NCBI GenBank assembly: GCA_017471965.1 | Contig: JAFURF010000022.1 | Coordinates: forward strand, 1 to 43,903 | DNA length: 43,903 bases | Direction of reading: 5' to 3' | DNA from: Bacteroidales bacterium | Lineage (GTDB): Bacteria > Bacteroidota > Bacteroidia > Bacteroidales > UBA932 | In this document: in pieces, positions 1 through 7,609 of the stretch | How the letters are laid out: every line of letters begins with the position of its first letter | How positions within the stretch are numbered: position 1 is the stretch's first letter | Translations under genes and position numbers: made by a program | Notes under the pieces: generated by a model | What the model was told of the DNA's origin: nothing | The model's input: only the letters and a program-made list of their open reading frames with translations | Databases searched by the model: none

Positions 1-423
1 GAAGAAATTTGACACTACAAATCGTATAAGCATAACTTCTGTTTTTTAGGTTTCGTTTGTGCAAATATAATGCATTTTCTTAAAAACACCACACGATTAA
101 ACGAAATGGTCGCTATATCTATAATAATTTTGAGAAATTATGAATATTTCTAACAAAGTGCATTGGTCTACAAATATCAGGGGGGGTATGAATAACCCTA
201 AAAAACGCCAGATTACCCCTTGATATAATACAACAACTCACTATATTTGTAAAAATGTGTGCTCCACAGGATTTTCGAGTAATACAATATTTGTACTGAA
301 ATTTTAAAAATTTGTTGGAATCGCGAAGTTAGTTCTCTCAACTACAAGCAGTTAGCACTTTCTGCATCGGAAAATAGAGATGTATTGAATTACAATCCTT
401 TGAAATCCCCTTTTATGTTATAT
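1..423. other. AT-rich intergenic stretch without a supported gene
   Basis: No convincing coding region is visible. On the minus strand a CAAATATA (TATATTTG read on minus) at 62-69 resembles a -7 box, and an ATG at 33-31 reading leftwards stays open for 11 codons to the window edge. It could be the start of a leftward gene outside the window, but the -33 element is poor, so this is only a hint. Confidence 0.3.
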
Positions 424-453
424 CAAGAAAGAAGCCTGGCATGAGCCAGACTT
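424..453 (-). terminator. Hairpin terminator after the 140-aa gene
   Basis: Arms 432-440 and 445-453 pair (AAGCCTGGC / GCCAGACTT, one G-T wobble) around a 4-nt loop. Read on the minus strand the hairpin is followed by CTTTCTTG. It lies 28 nt past the stop of the minus-strand gene ending at 481, the right place for its Rho-independent terminator. Confidence 0.6.
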
Positions 454-480
454 CATCTATTCGTAAGTCATTTTCATGAT

Positions 481-903
481 CTAACTAAGCAACTTGCCAT
501 CTTGCTCAAATGACAATGTAGGAATTGAGTCCATATCAATTCCACGCGCTGCCATACCACGGACCATCATATCCATCATGACAGCCTCCAGAGTCCGCTC
601 ATCATTTGTCAGTTCACCTATATGTATCCCGAAACTGTCAATTCTGTGGTCCATACTATTTGTCAACATATATATATTATTTGCTAGTTCATCAGCGTAC
701 TTACGTGCTTGATATCCATCTTTACAACAGATTATTGACTCCAGACCTGTAGGAAATGATGCATATCCTTTAAACATCACACGTGTCTTTGCACTTGCTT
801 TTGCTGTTGCCCCTAAAAGAAAATTCTCACCTTTGAAATTCACTGGAAACAGTGGGGTGTCATCAATTGTCTTGATAGACACAATAAAATGTCTTTTGCT
901 CAT
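481..903 (-). CDS. Conserved-looking hypothetical protein, 140 aa
   Basis: I do not recognise this family. The product is a soluble protein of 140 residues without signal peptide or membrane segments. It has two vicinal cysteines (IICC, about residue 58), a following predicted helix, and a Met-rich stretch near residues 108-118 (MMDMMVRGMAARG). The ORF is supported as real by flanking signals rather than by homology: a good Bacteroidota promoter at 965-995 points into it and a hairpin terminator follows it at 424-453, so it looks like a complete single-gene transcription unit. The leader of about 55 nt contains a small hairpin (GAGGGAT/ATCCTCTC around 936-952). Function unknown. Confidence 0.65.
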   Translation of the reverse strand: MSKRHFIVSIKTIDDTPLFPVNFKGENFLLGATAKASAKTRVMFKGYASFPTGLESIICCKDGYQARKYADELANNIYMLTNSMDHRIDSFGIHIGELTNDERTLEAVMMDMMVRGMAARGIDMDSIPTLSFEQDGKLLS

Positions 904-964
904 AACTTCAATATTTATTTAACAACTTCACTGAGAGGATGAATCCCTCATCTTCAACATGAGG

Positions 965-995
965 CAAAAGTAGAGATGAATTTTAAAAAATCAAA
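965..995 (-). promoter_or_regulatory. Promoter for the 140-aa gene
   Basis: On the minus strand there is TTTG at 995-992, a 19-nt spacer, and TACTTTTG at 972-965, an exact match to the Bacteroidota -33/-7 consensus (TTTG, TAnnTTTG). Predicted transcription start is near 958, giving a leader of about 55 nt. Confidence 0.65.
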
Positions 996-1461
996 CAAGG
1001 TAACCTATTGTATTTCAGCAAGTTTTTTGCCATTTAATAATAAGAATCTATAATAAATATTAACTGTGCATATTAATATATATATTATAATATAAATACT
1101 AGTATTAATATTATAGCACCCGATTTTGAAGATGTTCATAGTGATATAACTGAAGGTATTGGCCCAAAATCCGGAAAATGTGAAAATTCGGCTCAAAATA
1201 GGGCGGATTATGTGAATAAGTGCTATAATGAAAAGATAACAACTGATTATTAGAATGAATAATCTGGCAATGAATGCGTTATATTGGCGAAGTTGTACTA
1301 TATTTGTAGTGTTATTTCCCGCCAAGCAGTTCCATGATGCTCAAATATTTAAATAGCATATCATACGCCGTATCTTATTTATTTTTCAGACAATACATTA
1401 GGATTTTCGACTTGCAAATTAAGAATCCTTAAGTCCACAAAACAAAAGGGAGGGGTAAACC
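996..1461. other. Very AT-rich spacer with palindromic runs
   Basis: Long TA-rich runs and a perfect 12-bp palindrome AATACTAGTATT at 1095-1106. A 106-codon hydrophobic minus-strand reading frame (1325-1005) is dominated by I, Y, N and F as expected from AT-rich DNA and has no recognisable domain or promoter, so I do not call it a gene. Composition is clearly unlike the neighbouring genes. Confidence 0.4.
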
Positions 1462-1818
1462 ATGGAAATCACCATACTTTTAGAATACAAGGACCGCGCG
1501 CAACTCAGGGCATGGCTGCAGGAGAATCACTCCAAGGAGAAGGAGTGCTGGGTTGTCATAAACAGGAGCAAGACTCCCCTTCCGGGCATACTGCCTTACA
1601 TTGACGTCGTGGAAGAATCGCTCTGCTTCGGATGGATTGACAGCACGCTGAAGAAACTTCCTGACGGCAGACTTGCCCAGAGACTGTCACCAAGAAGAAA
1701 GAAGAGCAACTGGACCAGACTCAATATTGACAGATGCATGGACCTTGAGGATCGTGGTCTGATGACATCCGCCGGAAGACGTGCTTTTGAAAATCGTTCT
1801 CCACACCAACTTAAATAA
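1462..1818 (+). pseudogene. YdeI/OmpD-associated-like protein, C-terminally truncated
   Basis: The first ~110 residues match the YdeI/OmdA-like pattern known from Bacteroidota: an N-terminal RAxLRAWLxEN segment, ExCWVVINR, the signature EESLCFGWIDSTLKKL (about residues 51-66) and an RLSPRRKKSNW segment. The family is usually about 190 residues; this frame stops at 118, shortly after the SAGRRAFENR segment, so the C-terminal OmdA region is missing and is not seen in another frame downstream. The ATG at 1462 has an unusually strong purine-rich ribosome site for this phylum (GGGAGGGG at 1449-1456). It may be a decayed gene or a stably shortened variant. Members have been linked to envelope or cationic-peptide stress, but the biochemical role is unclear. 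Confidence 0.55.
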
Positions 1819-1827
1819 CGGGAAACG

Positions 1828-2028
1828 ATGAGTACATTTGAAATAGCAACGGAAGTTTACAAGGGGCAACTCGACAAGGATGAAGAAATTGGGTTTATCA
1901 GAACATGGACTACAGGAACAGCATATGCCATGCAGCAGGAGTCACCGTTCTATTATTGCGTACATATAGTTTATAGCAATTTTTATTTGGAACTCTCGAA
2001 AATTATCACTAATTTTGAATTATTCTAA
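1828..2028 (+). CDS. Short orphan reading frame, possible gene fragment
   Basis: A 66-codon frame beginning 9 nt after the truncated YdeI-like gene. The first ~45 residues (MSTFEIATEVYKGQLD..., IGFIRTWTTGTAYAMQQ) have the composition of a real soluble protein, while the last 20 are AT-derived and run into the promoter of the next gene at 1986-2017. That suggests the 5' part of a gene whose 3' portion has been lost. Family not recognised; it may instead be non-coding. Confidence 0.3.
   Translation: MSTFEIATEVYKGQLDKDEEIGFIRTWTTGTAYAMQQESPFYYCVHIVYSNFYLELSKIITNFELF
1986..2017 (+). promoter_or_regulatory. Promoter for the rhodanese/glutaredoxin-like pair
   Basis: TTTG at 1986-1989, 20-nt spacer, TAATTTTG at 2010-2017: an exact Bacteroidota promoter. 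The start site would fall near 2024, which rules out the ATG at 2015 and fixes the rhodanese start at 2042. Confidence 0.7.
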
Positions 2029-2041
2029 ATATAACGCGATT

Positions 2042-2401
2042 ATGAAAAAGATGATCATACTTTTGACAGCATTATTTGCCACAGGATGCGGCAACGGATA
2101 CGATTCCGTAGACGCTCAGGAGTTTGCTGAGACACTCAAGAATCCGGATGTACAGATCATAGACACACGCACCCCTCACGAATTCAGCGAAGGTCATATA
2201 CCCGGTGCAGTAAACATCGACCTTGGCGCAGAGGATTTCTTCCGACAAATGGACGGTCTTGACAAGGACAAGCCTATTGCAGTATATTGCAGAGGCGGCA
2301 GACGAAGCAAGATTGCAGCAGAAAGATTCGTGAGAGAAGGTTTCAAAGTGACCGAACTGGACGGAGGGATCATTACTTGGGAAGGTGAAATCGAAAAATA
2401 A
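2042..2401 (+). CDS. Rhodanese-like lipoprotein
   Basis: Single-domain rhodanese (sulfurtransferase fold) of 119 residues exported as a lipoprotein. Residues 1-15 form a short signal peptide with lipobox-like ATGC, placing the lipidated cysteine at residue 16. The rhodanese domain follows: IIDTRTPHEFSEGHIPGA at 39-56 and the active loop CRGGRRS with catalytic Cys83. This loop is the type that carries persulfide sulfur, probably in the periplasm. I chose the ATG at 2042 because the promoter box ends at 2017 and because it gives the lipoprotein leader directly. It is followed after 9 nt by a glutaredoxin-like gene, so the two probably form a small thiol/persulfide operon. The physiological sulfur donor and acceptor cannot be read from the sequence. 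Confidence 0.85.
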   Translation: MKKMIILLTALFATGCGNGYDSVDAQEFAETLKNPDVQIIDTRTPHEFSEGHIPGAVNIDLGAEDFFRQMDGLDKDKPIAVYCRGGRRSKIAAERFVREGFKVTELDGGIITWEGEIEK

Positions 2402-2410
2402 GGATAAGAC

Positions 2411-2743
2411 ATGACAAGAATATATGTAATGGAGAGTTGCCCTGACTGTGTTCAGGCGAAGCAGCAATACGGAGACAATCCGTACTATGAGATCATCGAT
2501 ATCGGAAAACAGGCTAGAGACCTGAAGGAATTTCTCGCACTCAGGGATAATCACCCGGCCTTTGCAAAGGTACGCGAGAGAGGAACGATAGGAATCCCAT
2601 GCTTCGTAAAGGATGATGGTGATGTTGTCATATCACTGAAGCATTACCTTGCATCATCGGAGACTGCATCATCAGAGACTGCATCATCAGAGCCGGAATA
2701 CACATCCGGCGCGGCATGCAATCTTGACGGTACCGGTTGTTAG
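2411..2743 (+). CDS. Glutaredoxin-like protein with Cys-rich tail
   Basis: Cytoplasmic thioredoxin-fold protein of 110 residues. The N-terminus MTRIYVMESCPDC gives a CPDC redox motif (Cys10, Cys13), and GIPCF at 61-65 supplies the cis-Pro63 typical of the fold plus an extra Cys64. Residues ~82-95 are a low-complexity SSETASSETASSEP linker encoded by a 15-nt tandem repeat, followed by a tail with two more cysteines (CNLDGTGC). The paired tail cysteines could exchange electrons with the CPDC site; this is inference. It sits 9 nt downstream of the rhodanese lipoprotein and shares its promoter. It is shorter in the core than classical glutaredoxins and the substrate is unknown. Confidence 0.75.
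   Translation: MTRIYVMESCPDCVQAKQQYGDNPYYEIIDIGKQARDLKEFLALRDNHPAFAKVRERGTIGIPCFVKDDGDVVISLKHYLASSETASSETASSEPEYTSGAACNLDGTGC
2651..2692 (+). repeat. 15-nt in-frame tandem repeat
   Basis: The unit GCATCATCAGAGACT occurs at 2651-2665 (one substitution), 2666-2680 and as a 12-nt partial at 2681-2692. It encodes an ASSET pentapeptide repeat in the glutaredoxin-like protein. Copy number could vary by slippage without changing frame. Confidence 0.85.
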
Positions 2744-2772
2744 ATAGAAATGTTGCACAAATCATCATATAG

Positions 2773-2995
2773 TTTATTAAAGCAACACATTGCATCGAAC
2801 GAGAAGCAATCGTTGAATACAAGGGAATAGTATTCAGCGTGGTTATCAGCGATTCGTATGCGTTGTAACGAAGAGACCGATAAGTGTCCCATAGTCATAC
2901 TCATGCATGGCATCTTCTCAAGCAAGGATATAGTTCCTATTCCGGCCCTTGCCAGAGCATTGGCAAAGGAAGGCACAAATGGAGGAAGAAAATGA
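2773..2995 (+). pseudogene. Frameshifted, truncated alpha/beta-hydrolase remnant
   Basis: Reading 2873-2995 in frame gives PIVILMHGIFSSKDI followed by PALARALAKEG, the oxyanion-loop HG motif region of cinnamoyl-esterase-like alpha/beta hydrolases (typically VILMHGFxSSKD...LADALAKEG). Upstream, 2773-2868 is open in the neighbouring frame (REAIVEYKGIVFSVVI) and stops at 2866-2868, so a one-base frameshift lies near 2850-2870. After AKEG the sequence diverges to a stop at 2993-2995, and no nucleophile elbow or later region is present. Only the N-terminal third remains. No start codon is evident. It is a dead remnant, not a functional enzyme. Confidence 0.6.
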
Positions 2996-3096
2996 AATTT
3001 TTCCAAAGGTCAGCAACTTCAGTTCCAGATGGAGACCTTCCGAAAGGTGATCAGAGATAATCTGCCGCACCGAGGAATGAAGACATGTTTCATCAA

Positions 3097-3144
3097 AACT
3101 GCATCCGAGAGTAATTGGATGAGTCCTTGCCCTCAGATGCAGTT
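3097..3144. repeat. Imperfect inverted repeat between genes
   Basis: AACTGCATCCGAG (3097-3109) pairs with CTCAGATGCAGTT (3132-3144) with one mismatch around a 22-nt loop. No U-tract follows on either strand. It lies between the hydrolase remnant and the end of the winged-helix gene; purpose unknown. Confidence 0.45.
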
Positions 3145-3197
3145 ATTCAGTCGGTGATCCGACAATCACCATTGTTACTATAAAATGACCGGTTCCA

Positions 3198-3374
3198 CTA
3201 CTCAGCAGGAGCCCATTTGCACCTTACCGGTGAAACTATCTCACCAGTCTTCTTGAGTTCAGCAAACACCTTGTCTACTACCTTTCTGTCAAGTCCTGAA
3301 AGTGTCGCCACCTCACCTGCAGATATAGGCTTACCAGCGTCTCTCATCGTCTTGAGTACAAGTTCCTTTTCCAT
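3198..3374 (-). CDS. Small winged-helix DNA-binding protein, 58 aa
   Basis: A 58-codon gene, MEKELVLKTMRDAG..., with the helix-turn-helix/wing pattern KPISAGEVATLSGLDRKVV (recognition helix, about residues 15-33), VFAELKKTGEI, and a C-terminal SPVRCKWAP wing. Very similar small proteins recur in anaerobic Bacteroidota and are annotated as MarR-like or generic winged-helix regulators. It begins 27 nt after the desulfoferrodoxin stop on the same strand, so the two are probably co-transcribed. A role in regulating the superoxide-reductase unit is an inference. The lone cysteine (Cys52) could be redox- or metal-sensing, but nothing shows that. Confidence 0.75.
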   Translation of the reverse strand: MEKELVLKTMRDAGKPISAGEVATLSGLDRKVVDKVFAELKKTGEIVSPVRCKWAPAE

Positions 3375-3401
3375 ATCTGTTCTCTTTTTTATCAGTTTAT
3401 A

Positions 3402-3776
3402 CTAAAGTTCTGTCTTCCAAAGTCCATGAAGATTGCAGTATTCATAGACTGCTACGGCCTTCTCATCTCCAAGAGAGATCACTGCTTCAGGCTTGTCGTT
3501 GAGATCAACACGGATTCCACCGTTCTCAGTCTCTACGTAGATGAATGAAATATGATGCTCCTCCAGCATCGGATGAGCAACACTTCCGACCTCTACCTTG
3601 ATGGTCTTCTCATCGATCCATGTCACTACCGGAAGATGTTTCTCAACACTCGCTTCTACTGTTCCGGGAACGAGTTCCTGCATCTTTTGCCCACAGCATA
3701 CTACGGGAACCTTCTTGTCGACTACCTTCTGAATAACATTGCCGCAATGAGGGCATTTATAAAATTTAGTTGCCAT
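3402..3776 (-). CDS. dfx: Desulfoferrodoxin (superoxide reductase)
   Basis: Reduces superoxide to hydrogen peroxide in the cytoplasm of anaerobes using a ferrous His4-Cys site. The 124-residue protein has both domains: an N-terminal desulforedoxin center with Cys8, Cys11 and vicinal Cys27-Cys28, then the catalytic SOR domain with EKH (Glu45, His47), HPMLEEHH (His68, His74) and CNLHG (Cys114, His117). All ligands expected for a two-iron class I enzyme are present. A -33/-7 promoter lies at 3826-3855, and a 58-residue winged-helix gene follows. The peroxide product would need downstream reductases; none is adjacent, though a cytochrome c peroxidase occurs at 25.6 kb. Confidence 0.95.
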   Translation of the reverse strand: MATKFYKCPHCGNVIQKVVDKKVPVVCCGQKMQELVPGTVEASVEKHLPVVTWIDEKTIKVEVGSVAHPMLEEHHISFIYVETENGGIRVDLNDKPEAVISLGDEKAVAVYEYCNLHGLWKTEL

Positions 3777-3825
3777 ATCTTTTCCTTTTAAATGTTATCT
3801 TATTTTGAATTATTCTAATTTACTG

Positions 3826-3855
3826 CAAATATAGGGATATATTTCGAATATGCAA
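3826..3855 (-). promoter_or_regulatory. Promoter for desulfoferrodoxin
   Basis: On the minus strand TATATTTG at 3833-3826 matches the -7 consensus, with a TTG core at 3855-3853, 19 nt upstream. The leader would be about 43 nt. A 14-nt string TTTTGAATTATTCT occurs both here (3803-3816) and at the rhodanese promoter (2014-2027). Confidence 0.6.
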
Positions 3856-3944
3856 GCGGTCGAGTAAAAAAAATTGATAAAGTAACTATAATTGATTAAA
3901 CATCATGAACAAAGTAAGGATCTTATGAGAATTTTCATGAATAT

Positions 3945-3976
3945 TGTCAATAGAAAATAAAAACTGACTAAATTTA
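3945..3976 (+). promoter_or_regulatory. Possible promoter for the exonuclease gene
   Basis: TTG at 3945-3947, 21-nt spacer, TAAATTTA at 3969-3976 (one mismatch to TAnnTTTG). The leader would be about 36 nt before the ATG at 4019. Confidence 0.4.
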
Positions 3977-4018
3977 ACATCGGAAACATTTTCCTGTGAA
4001 GAAAACAAATCAACAAGA

Positions 4019-4558
4019 ATGAAAGATTTCATTGCTATAGATTTCGAGACAGCAAATGAATGCCCGTGCAGCGTATGCAGCATCGGTGCTGTCCTGGTAC
4101 GGAATGGAGAGATTGTAAAGACATTCTATAGTCTAATCAGACCGGAACCTGATTATTACAAATGGTTCTGCCAGCAGGTGCACGGACTGGGGCATGAAGA
4201 CACCGATGATGCAGATGTCTTCCCTCATGTATGGCGCAGGATGGAAAAGGAACTTCTAGATGATGTTCAGATACTCTCGCAAGACACAGAAGGATGTACA
4301 GATGCTTTTCCGCTCGTGGCTCATAATGCCGGCTTTGACTCAAGGTGTCTTAGGGAAGTCTTCAAATGCTATAGGATGGACTACCCGGAATTCGTATTCC
4401 ACGACACTCTGGCCGCATCAAGAAAACACTTCCGCGGCACTTTGGACAATCACCAACTGCAGACGGTCGCGAAAGCGTGCGGATACGACCTTACCAATCA
4501 TCACCATGCTCTTGCCGATGCAGAGGCATGCGCATGGATAGCGCGGGAGATACTGTAA
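4019..4558 (+). CDS. DEDDh-family 3'-5' exonuclease
   Basis: A 179-residue protein with the exonuclease fold of DNA polymerase III epsilon and related enzymes. Catalytic residues are visible: IDFET (Asp8, Glu10), HNAGFD (Asp107) and the C-terminal HHALADA (His162/163 with Asp167), making a complete DEDDh set. The core is of normal size with a small acidic insertion around residues 80-95. There is no additional domain such as BRCT or GIY-YIG. It stands alone, so its substrate (proofreading, repair or RNA turnover) cannot be inferred from neighbours. Some Bacteroidales carry several such stand-alone exonucleases besides the true DnaQ. Confidence 0.85.
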   Translation: MKDFIAIDFETANECPCSVCSIGAVLVRNGEIVKTFYSLIRPEPDYYKWFCQQVHGLGHEDTDDADVFPHVWRRMEKELLDDVQILSQDTEGCTDAFPLVAHNAGFDSRCLREVFKCYRMDYPEFVFHDTLAASRKHFRGTLDNHQLQTVAKACGYDLTNHHHALADAEACAWIAREIL

Positions 4559-4636
4559 GGTAGTCAGACTATTGAAGAGCAGAAAATCAAGCATAGACAA
4601 CAGGCTTGTCCCACGGAAAAGTACTATCCCACATCA

Positions 4637-4671
4637 ATGAAGAAAAGTCCCGGAACGAAGATTCCGGGACT
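4637..4671 (-). terminator. Terminator of the GH2 gene
   Basis: Perfect 10-bp stem AGTCCCGGAA (4646-4655) / TTCCGGGACT (4662-4671) with a 6-nt loop. On the minus strand it is followed by TTTTCTT. It lies 40 nt past the GH2 stop. Confidence 0.8.
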
Positions 4672-4710
4672 CTCGTATACGAAAGGAAGAAATAGTATCA
4701 GGTCAATATC

Positions 4711-7440
4711 TTATCTGCAGGCGATGGACAGTTCTGACTCTCCATACTCTGAAGTGACAGTGAGTTTCGCACGGTCAGGATCATCCTTGATCGAGCGGAT
4801 GACTGCAAGAGCCTTACCATTGAACAAAGCCTTGTCATTACCTTTCAGAGAAAGAGAATCCGCAGCATTTCCATTATCTACACCGAAAAGTTCACCTTTG
4901 CCGCTGACTTCGAAATGAAGCATTGCATCGGCATCATGTACGACATTACCGTCTTTGTCTACTAGTTCCGCTGTCACATAGCAGAGATCATAGCCGTCAG
5001 CAGATATCTTCCTGCGGTCAGGAGTAAGCCGGACGGAAACCGGTTCACCCGCCGTAACACGCGATGTACGTGCCACCACTTCGCCATTCTTATATGACAC
5101 GACCTCTATCATGCCCGGCTCATAAGGAACCTCAAGCCACTCGGCATGGAGAACTGTGTCTGTCTTGCTCTTCTTTCCAAGCGATCTGCCGTTCAGGAAG
5201 AGTTCCACCTCGTCTGCATTGCTGTAATATGTCCACACATCAACTACATCACCCTCATCCCAATTCCAATGCGGGAAAAGATGAAGAACCGTCTTGTCAG
5301 TCCACTCGCTCTGGTACATCCAGTAGACATCTTTAGGGAAACCTGCAAGATCTACAATTCCGAAGTAACTTGACCGCGAAGGCCATCCATAAGGTGTAGG
5401 CTCGCCAAGATAATCAAAACCGGTCCATACGAAAGTACCTGCAATGAAGTCGCGGTCACGGATTGCTATCCACGCCTCCTCGTGGAGATTTCCCCAAGGA
5501 ACGGACCAGGAATCGTAGCCTGAACATTGATGTGTAGGATTGTCATCTTCGCCGAACACTCTGCTCGGATGCTTCTCCTTGCTGGAAGACGGCATCATAT
5601 ACTCTCCACGGCTGCTGATAGCGGAAGCCGTTTCGGAACCGAACATCCTCTTGCCAGGGAAATAATCGAGACAACGGTCATAGACCTGCGGATGATAATT
5701 GTAGCCATATGCATCAAGCGCACCGCTTCGGAAGAGGTTGTTGGTAGGACCTACGCCATTGCATCCTGCTGACACGAAGCGTGTCGAGTCCACATCCCTT
5801 ACAAGTTGAGCCATATATCTTGTAAGAAGCACATTAGGGTTGTTTTCCAGCGGCCCGTCAGGATTGGTATGGTCTACGAAGTTAAGAAGAAGGTTCGCTT
5901 CAGCCAGACTGAGGTTCTGAAGATTGTCGTCCATCGAGTCGCCCTGCTCACCGATTTCATTTGCTATGCTCCACATGATGATGGAGGGATGGTTCCGGTC
6001 TCTTCTTATGAAATCCTGAAGGTCAGCGACATGCCACTGATCAAAGAAACGGGAATAATCAAAGGTCGTCTTGCGTTTGCGCCACATATCGAACGCTTCA
6101 TCCATGACAAGGAGACCCATACGGTCACAGATATCGAGAAGTTCCGGCGCCGGAGGATTATGCGATGTCCTTATAGCGTTGCATCCCATCTCCTTAAGGA
6201 TTCCGATTTCACGCTCGAGCGCTCTGTAATGCACGGCAGATCCTATGCAGCCCATATCATGATGCAGACACACACCAAGCATCTTGACCGGTTTGCCGTT
6301 GAGATACACACCCTTCATAGGATCCCATTCAATGGTTCTGAAACCGAAGGTAGTACTGTAATTGTCTACCATCTCATCATCTACATATATTTCAGTTTTG
6401 ACCGAATATAGGTAAGGAGATTCAATGCTCCAAAGTCTCGGTGACCTGACCTCCAACGATGAATTGACAACTGTCCTCCCATTATCAAGATCCACTTCGT
6501 CACTTACAGAAGCGACCTCCCTGCCTTTGTCATCAACAACGATATGAGTAACCATGGCGGTCACATGGTCTGTACAGTTCTCTACTGTGGTCTCAATGTC
6601 GACTTGAGCATATTCTGACGTTATGACCGGAGTAGTGACATATGTACCGGAATATGCGACATGCTGGTCAGCGACTGCAACCAGTCTGACGTTGCGGTAG
6701 ATTCCGCATCCGGCATACCAGCGGGAATTCGGCTGGTCCGCATTGTCACAACGGACAGCCATGACATTGTCTTCACCGACCGGGTTGAGATAAGGAGTGA
6801 TGTCATATGAGAAGGAACTGTAACCATAAGGACGGGTGCCGACAGGCTTTCCATTGACATACACGGTACTGTTCATGAAGACACCGTCAAACTCCACATA
6901 TACTCTGTCACTCTGAGGCGTAACAAAATGCTTTCTATACCAGCCTATGCCTCCCGGAAGGGCTCCACTGCCAGTTCCCGAAGGGGCATCCTTTGAAAAC
7001 TCTCCCTCTATAGCCCAATCGTGAGGCAGATGCAGAGCACGCCATCCCGAATCGTCGAAGTCCGGTGCAGCCCACGACGCGAGGGCACTTTCGGTAAAAT
7101 GTGACGGATGGGCATTACGCGGTCTTGAAGGCTCGCGGACAGTCATCTGTCTGGCAAACGGACTGTTGCCTCCGGCATTTCTCATAGACTTGCGCCTCTG
7201 TTCGATCTGCTTTTTCTGCTTCTCTATCAGTATAAGTCTCTGGATCGCCCATAGAGAATCCTGCTCAGCCTCATAAACTGCAATTTCTTCAGATGTGAAT
7301 TCAAATTCAGGGCAGTCACCAAGGCAGAATTTCCACCCAAAATTAAAATCTTCCACAACACGTGCTCCACTATCTGATGGAGTATCCTGGCACGCCCAGC
7401 AGAAAGATAAAGCAAAGAAAATCAATAATGTCTTTTTCAT
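4711..7440 (-). CDS. GH2 beta-galactosidase-type lipoprotein
   Basis: Retaining glycoside hydrolase of family 2, 909 residues. The leader MKKTLLIFFALSFCWAC places a lipid-attachment cysteine at residue 17, so the enzyme is membrane-anchored in the periplasm or at the surface. Domain order: jelly-roll sugar-binding domain (about 120-250), immunoglobulin-like domain (250-370), TIM barrel (375-690), and a C-terminal DUF4982-type region (VELFLNGRSLGKK, VSVRLTPDRR). Catalytic acid/base is in WSIANE (Glu495) and the nucleophile in FGSE (Glu603). An unusual basic, probably helical insertion (KKQKKQIEQRRKS, residues ~73-85) precedes the first domain. GH2 includes beta-galactosidases, mannosidases and glucuronidases; the overall pattern favours galactosidase but is not proof. 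No SusCD pair flanks it. Confidence 0.88.
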   Translation of the reverse strand: MKKTLLIFFALSFCWACQDTPSDSGARVVEDFNFGWKFCLGDCPEFEFTSEEIAVYEAEQDSLWAIQRLILIEKQKKQIEQRRKSMRNAGGNSPFARQMTVREPSRPRNAHPSHFTESALASWAAPDFDDSGWRALHLPHDWAIEGEFSKDAPSGTGSGALPGGIGWYRKHFVTPQSDRVYVEFDGVFMNSTVYVNGKPVGTRPYGYSSFSYDITPYLNPVGEDNVMAVRCDNADQPNSRWYAGCGIYRNVRLVAVADQHVAYSGTYVTTPVITSEYAQVDIETTVENCTDHVTAMVTHIVVDDKGREVASVSDEVDLDNGRTVVNSSLEVRSPRLWSIESPYLYSVKTEIYVDDEMVDNYSTTFGFRTIEWDPMKGVYLNGKPVKMLGVCLHHDMGCIGSAVHYRALEREIGILKEMGCNAIRTSHNPPAPELLDICDRMGLLVMDEAFDMWRKRKTTFDYSRFFDQWHVADLQDFIRRDRNHPSIIMWSIANEIGEQGDSMDDNLQNLSLAEANLLLNFVDHTNPDGPLENNPNVLLTRYMAQLVRDVDSTRFVSAGCNGVGPTNNLFRSGALDAYGYNYHPQVYDRCLDYFPGKRMFGSETASAISSRGEYMMPSSSKEKHPSRVFGEDDNPTHQCSGYDSWSVPWGNLHEEAWIAIRDRDFIAGTFVWTGFDYLGEPTPYGWPSRSSYFGIVDLAGFPKDVYWMYQSEWTDKTVLHLFPHWNWDEGDVVDVWTYYSNADEVELFLNGRSLGKKSKTDTVLHAEWLEVPYEPGMIEVVSYKNGEVVARTSRVTAGEPVSVRLTPDRRKISADGYDLCYVTAELVDKDGNVVHDADAMLHFEVSGKGELFGVDNGNAADSLSLKGNDKALFNGKALAVIRSIKDDPDRAKLTVTSEYGESELSIACR

Positions 7441-7485
7441 ATTGATATGGTTTAAAGTGATGATCTGATCATGCGTCGTCTTTTG

Positions 7486-7516
7486 TAAATATACTCCTAT
7501 TTTATGTCATGTCAAA
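7486..7516 (-). promoter_or_regulatory. Promoter for the GH2 gene
   Basis: On the minus strand TTTG at 7516-7513, 19-nt spacer, TATATTTA at 7493-7486 (one mismatch in the last position). Predicted leader about 40 nt. Confidence 0.55.
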
Positions 7517-7609
7517 ACCCGATGTGACCGATTTGGACTCAGTATACAAATCTGTGTGCATTATCTGACAAATGTGTACCCAATTATCCGGGAAGTACAT
7601 GGATCAAGG

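Noticed and set aside
180-220. GGGGGTAT ... ATTACCCC pairing near the left edge
   Set aside because: Short interrupted arms with a mismatch and no U-tract; not distinguishable from chance.
1005-1325. 106-codon hydrophobic minus-strand frame
   Set aside because: Composition is explained by AT-rich DNA (I, Y, F, N); no promoter, ribosome site or recognisable domain; the frame crosses TA-rich palindromes.
2072-2554. 160-codon minus-strand frame across the rhodanese and glutaredoxin-like genes
   Set aside because: It is the antisense shadow of two well-supported genes with clear motifs on the plus strand.
5806-6411. 201-codon plus-strand frame inside GH2
   Set aside because: Antisense shadow of the GH2 barrel; no start context or recognisable domain.
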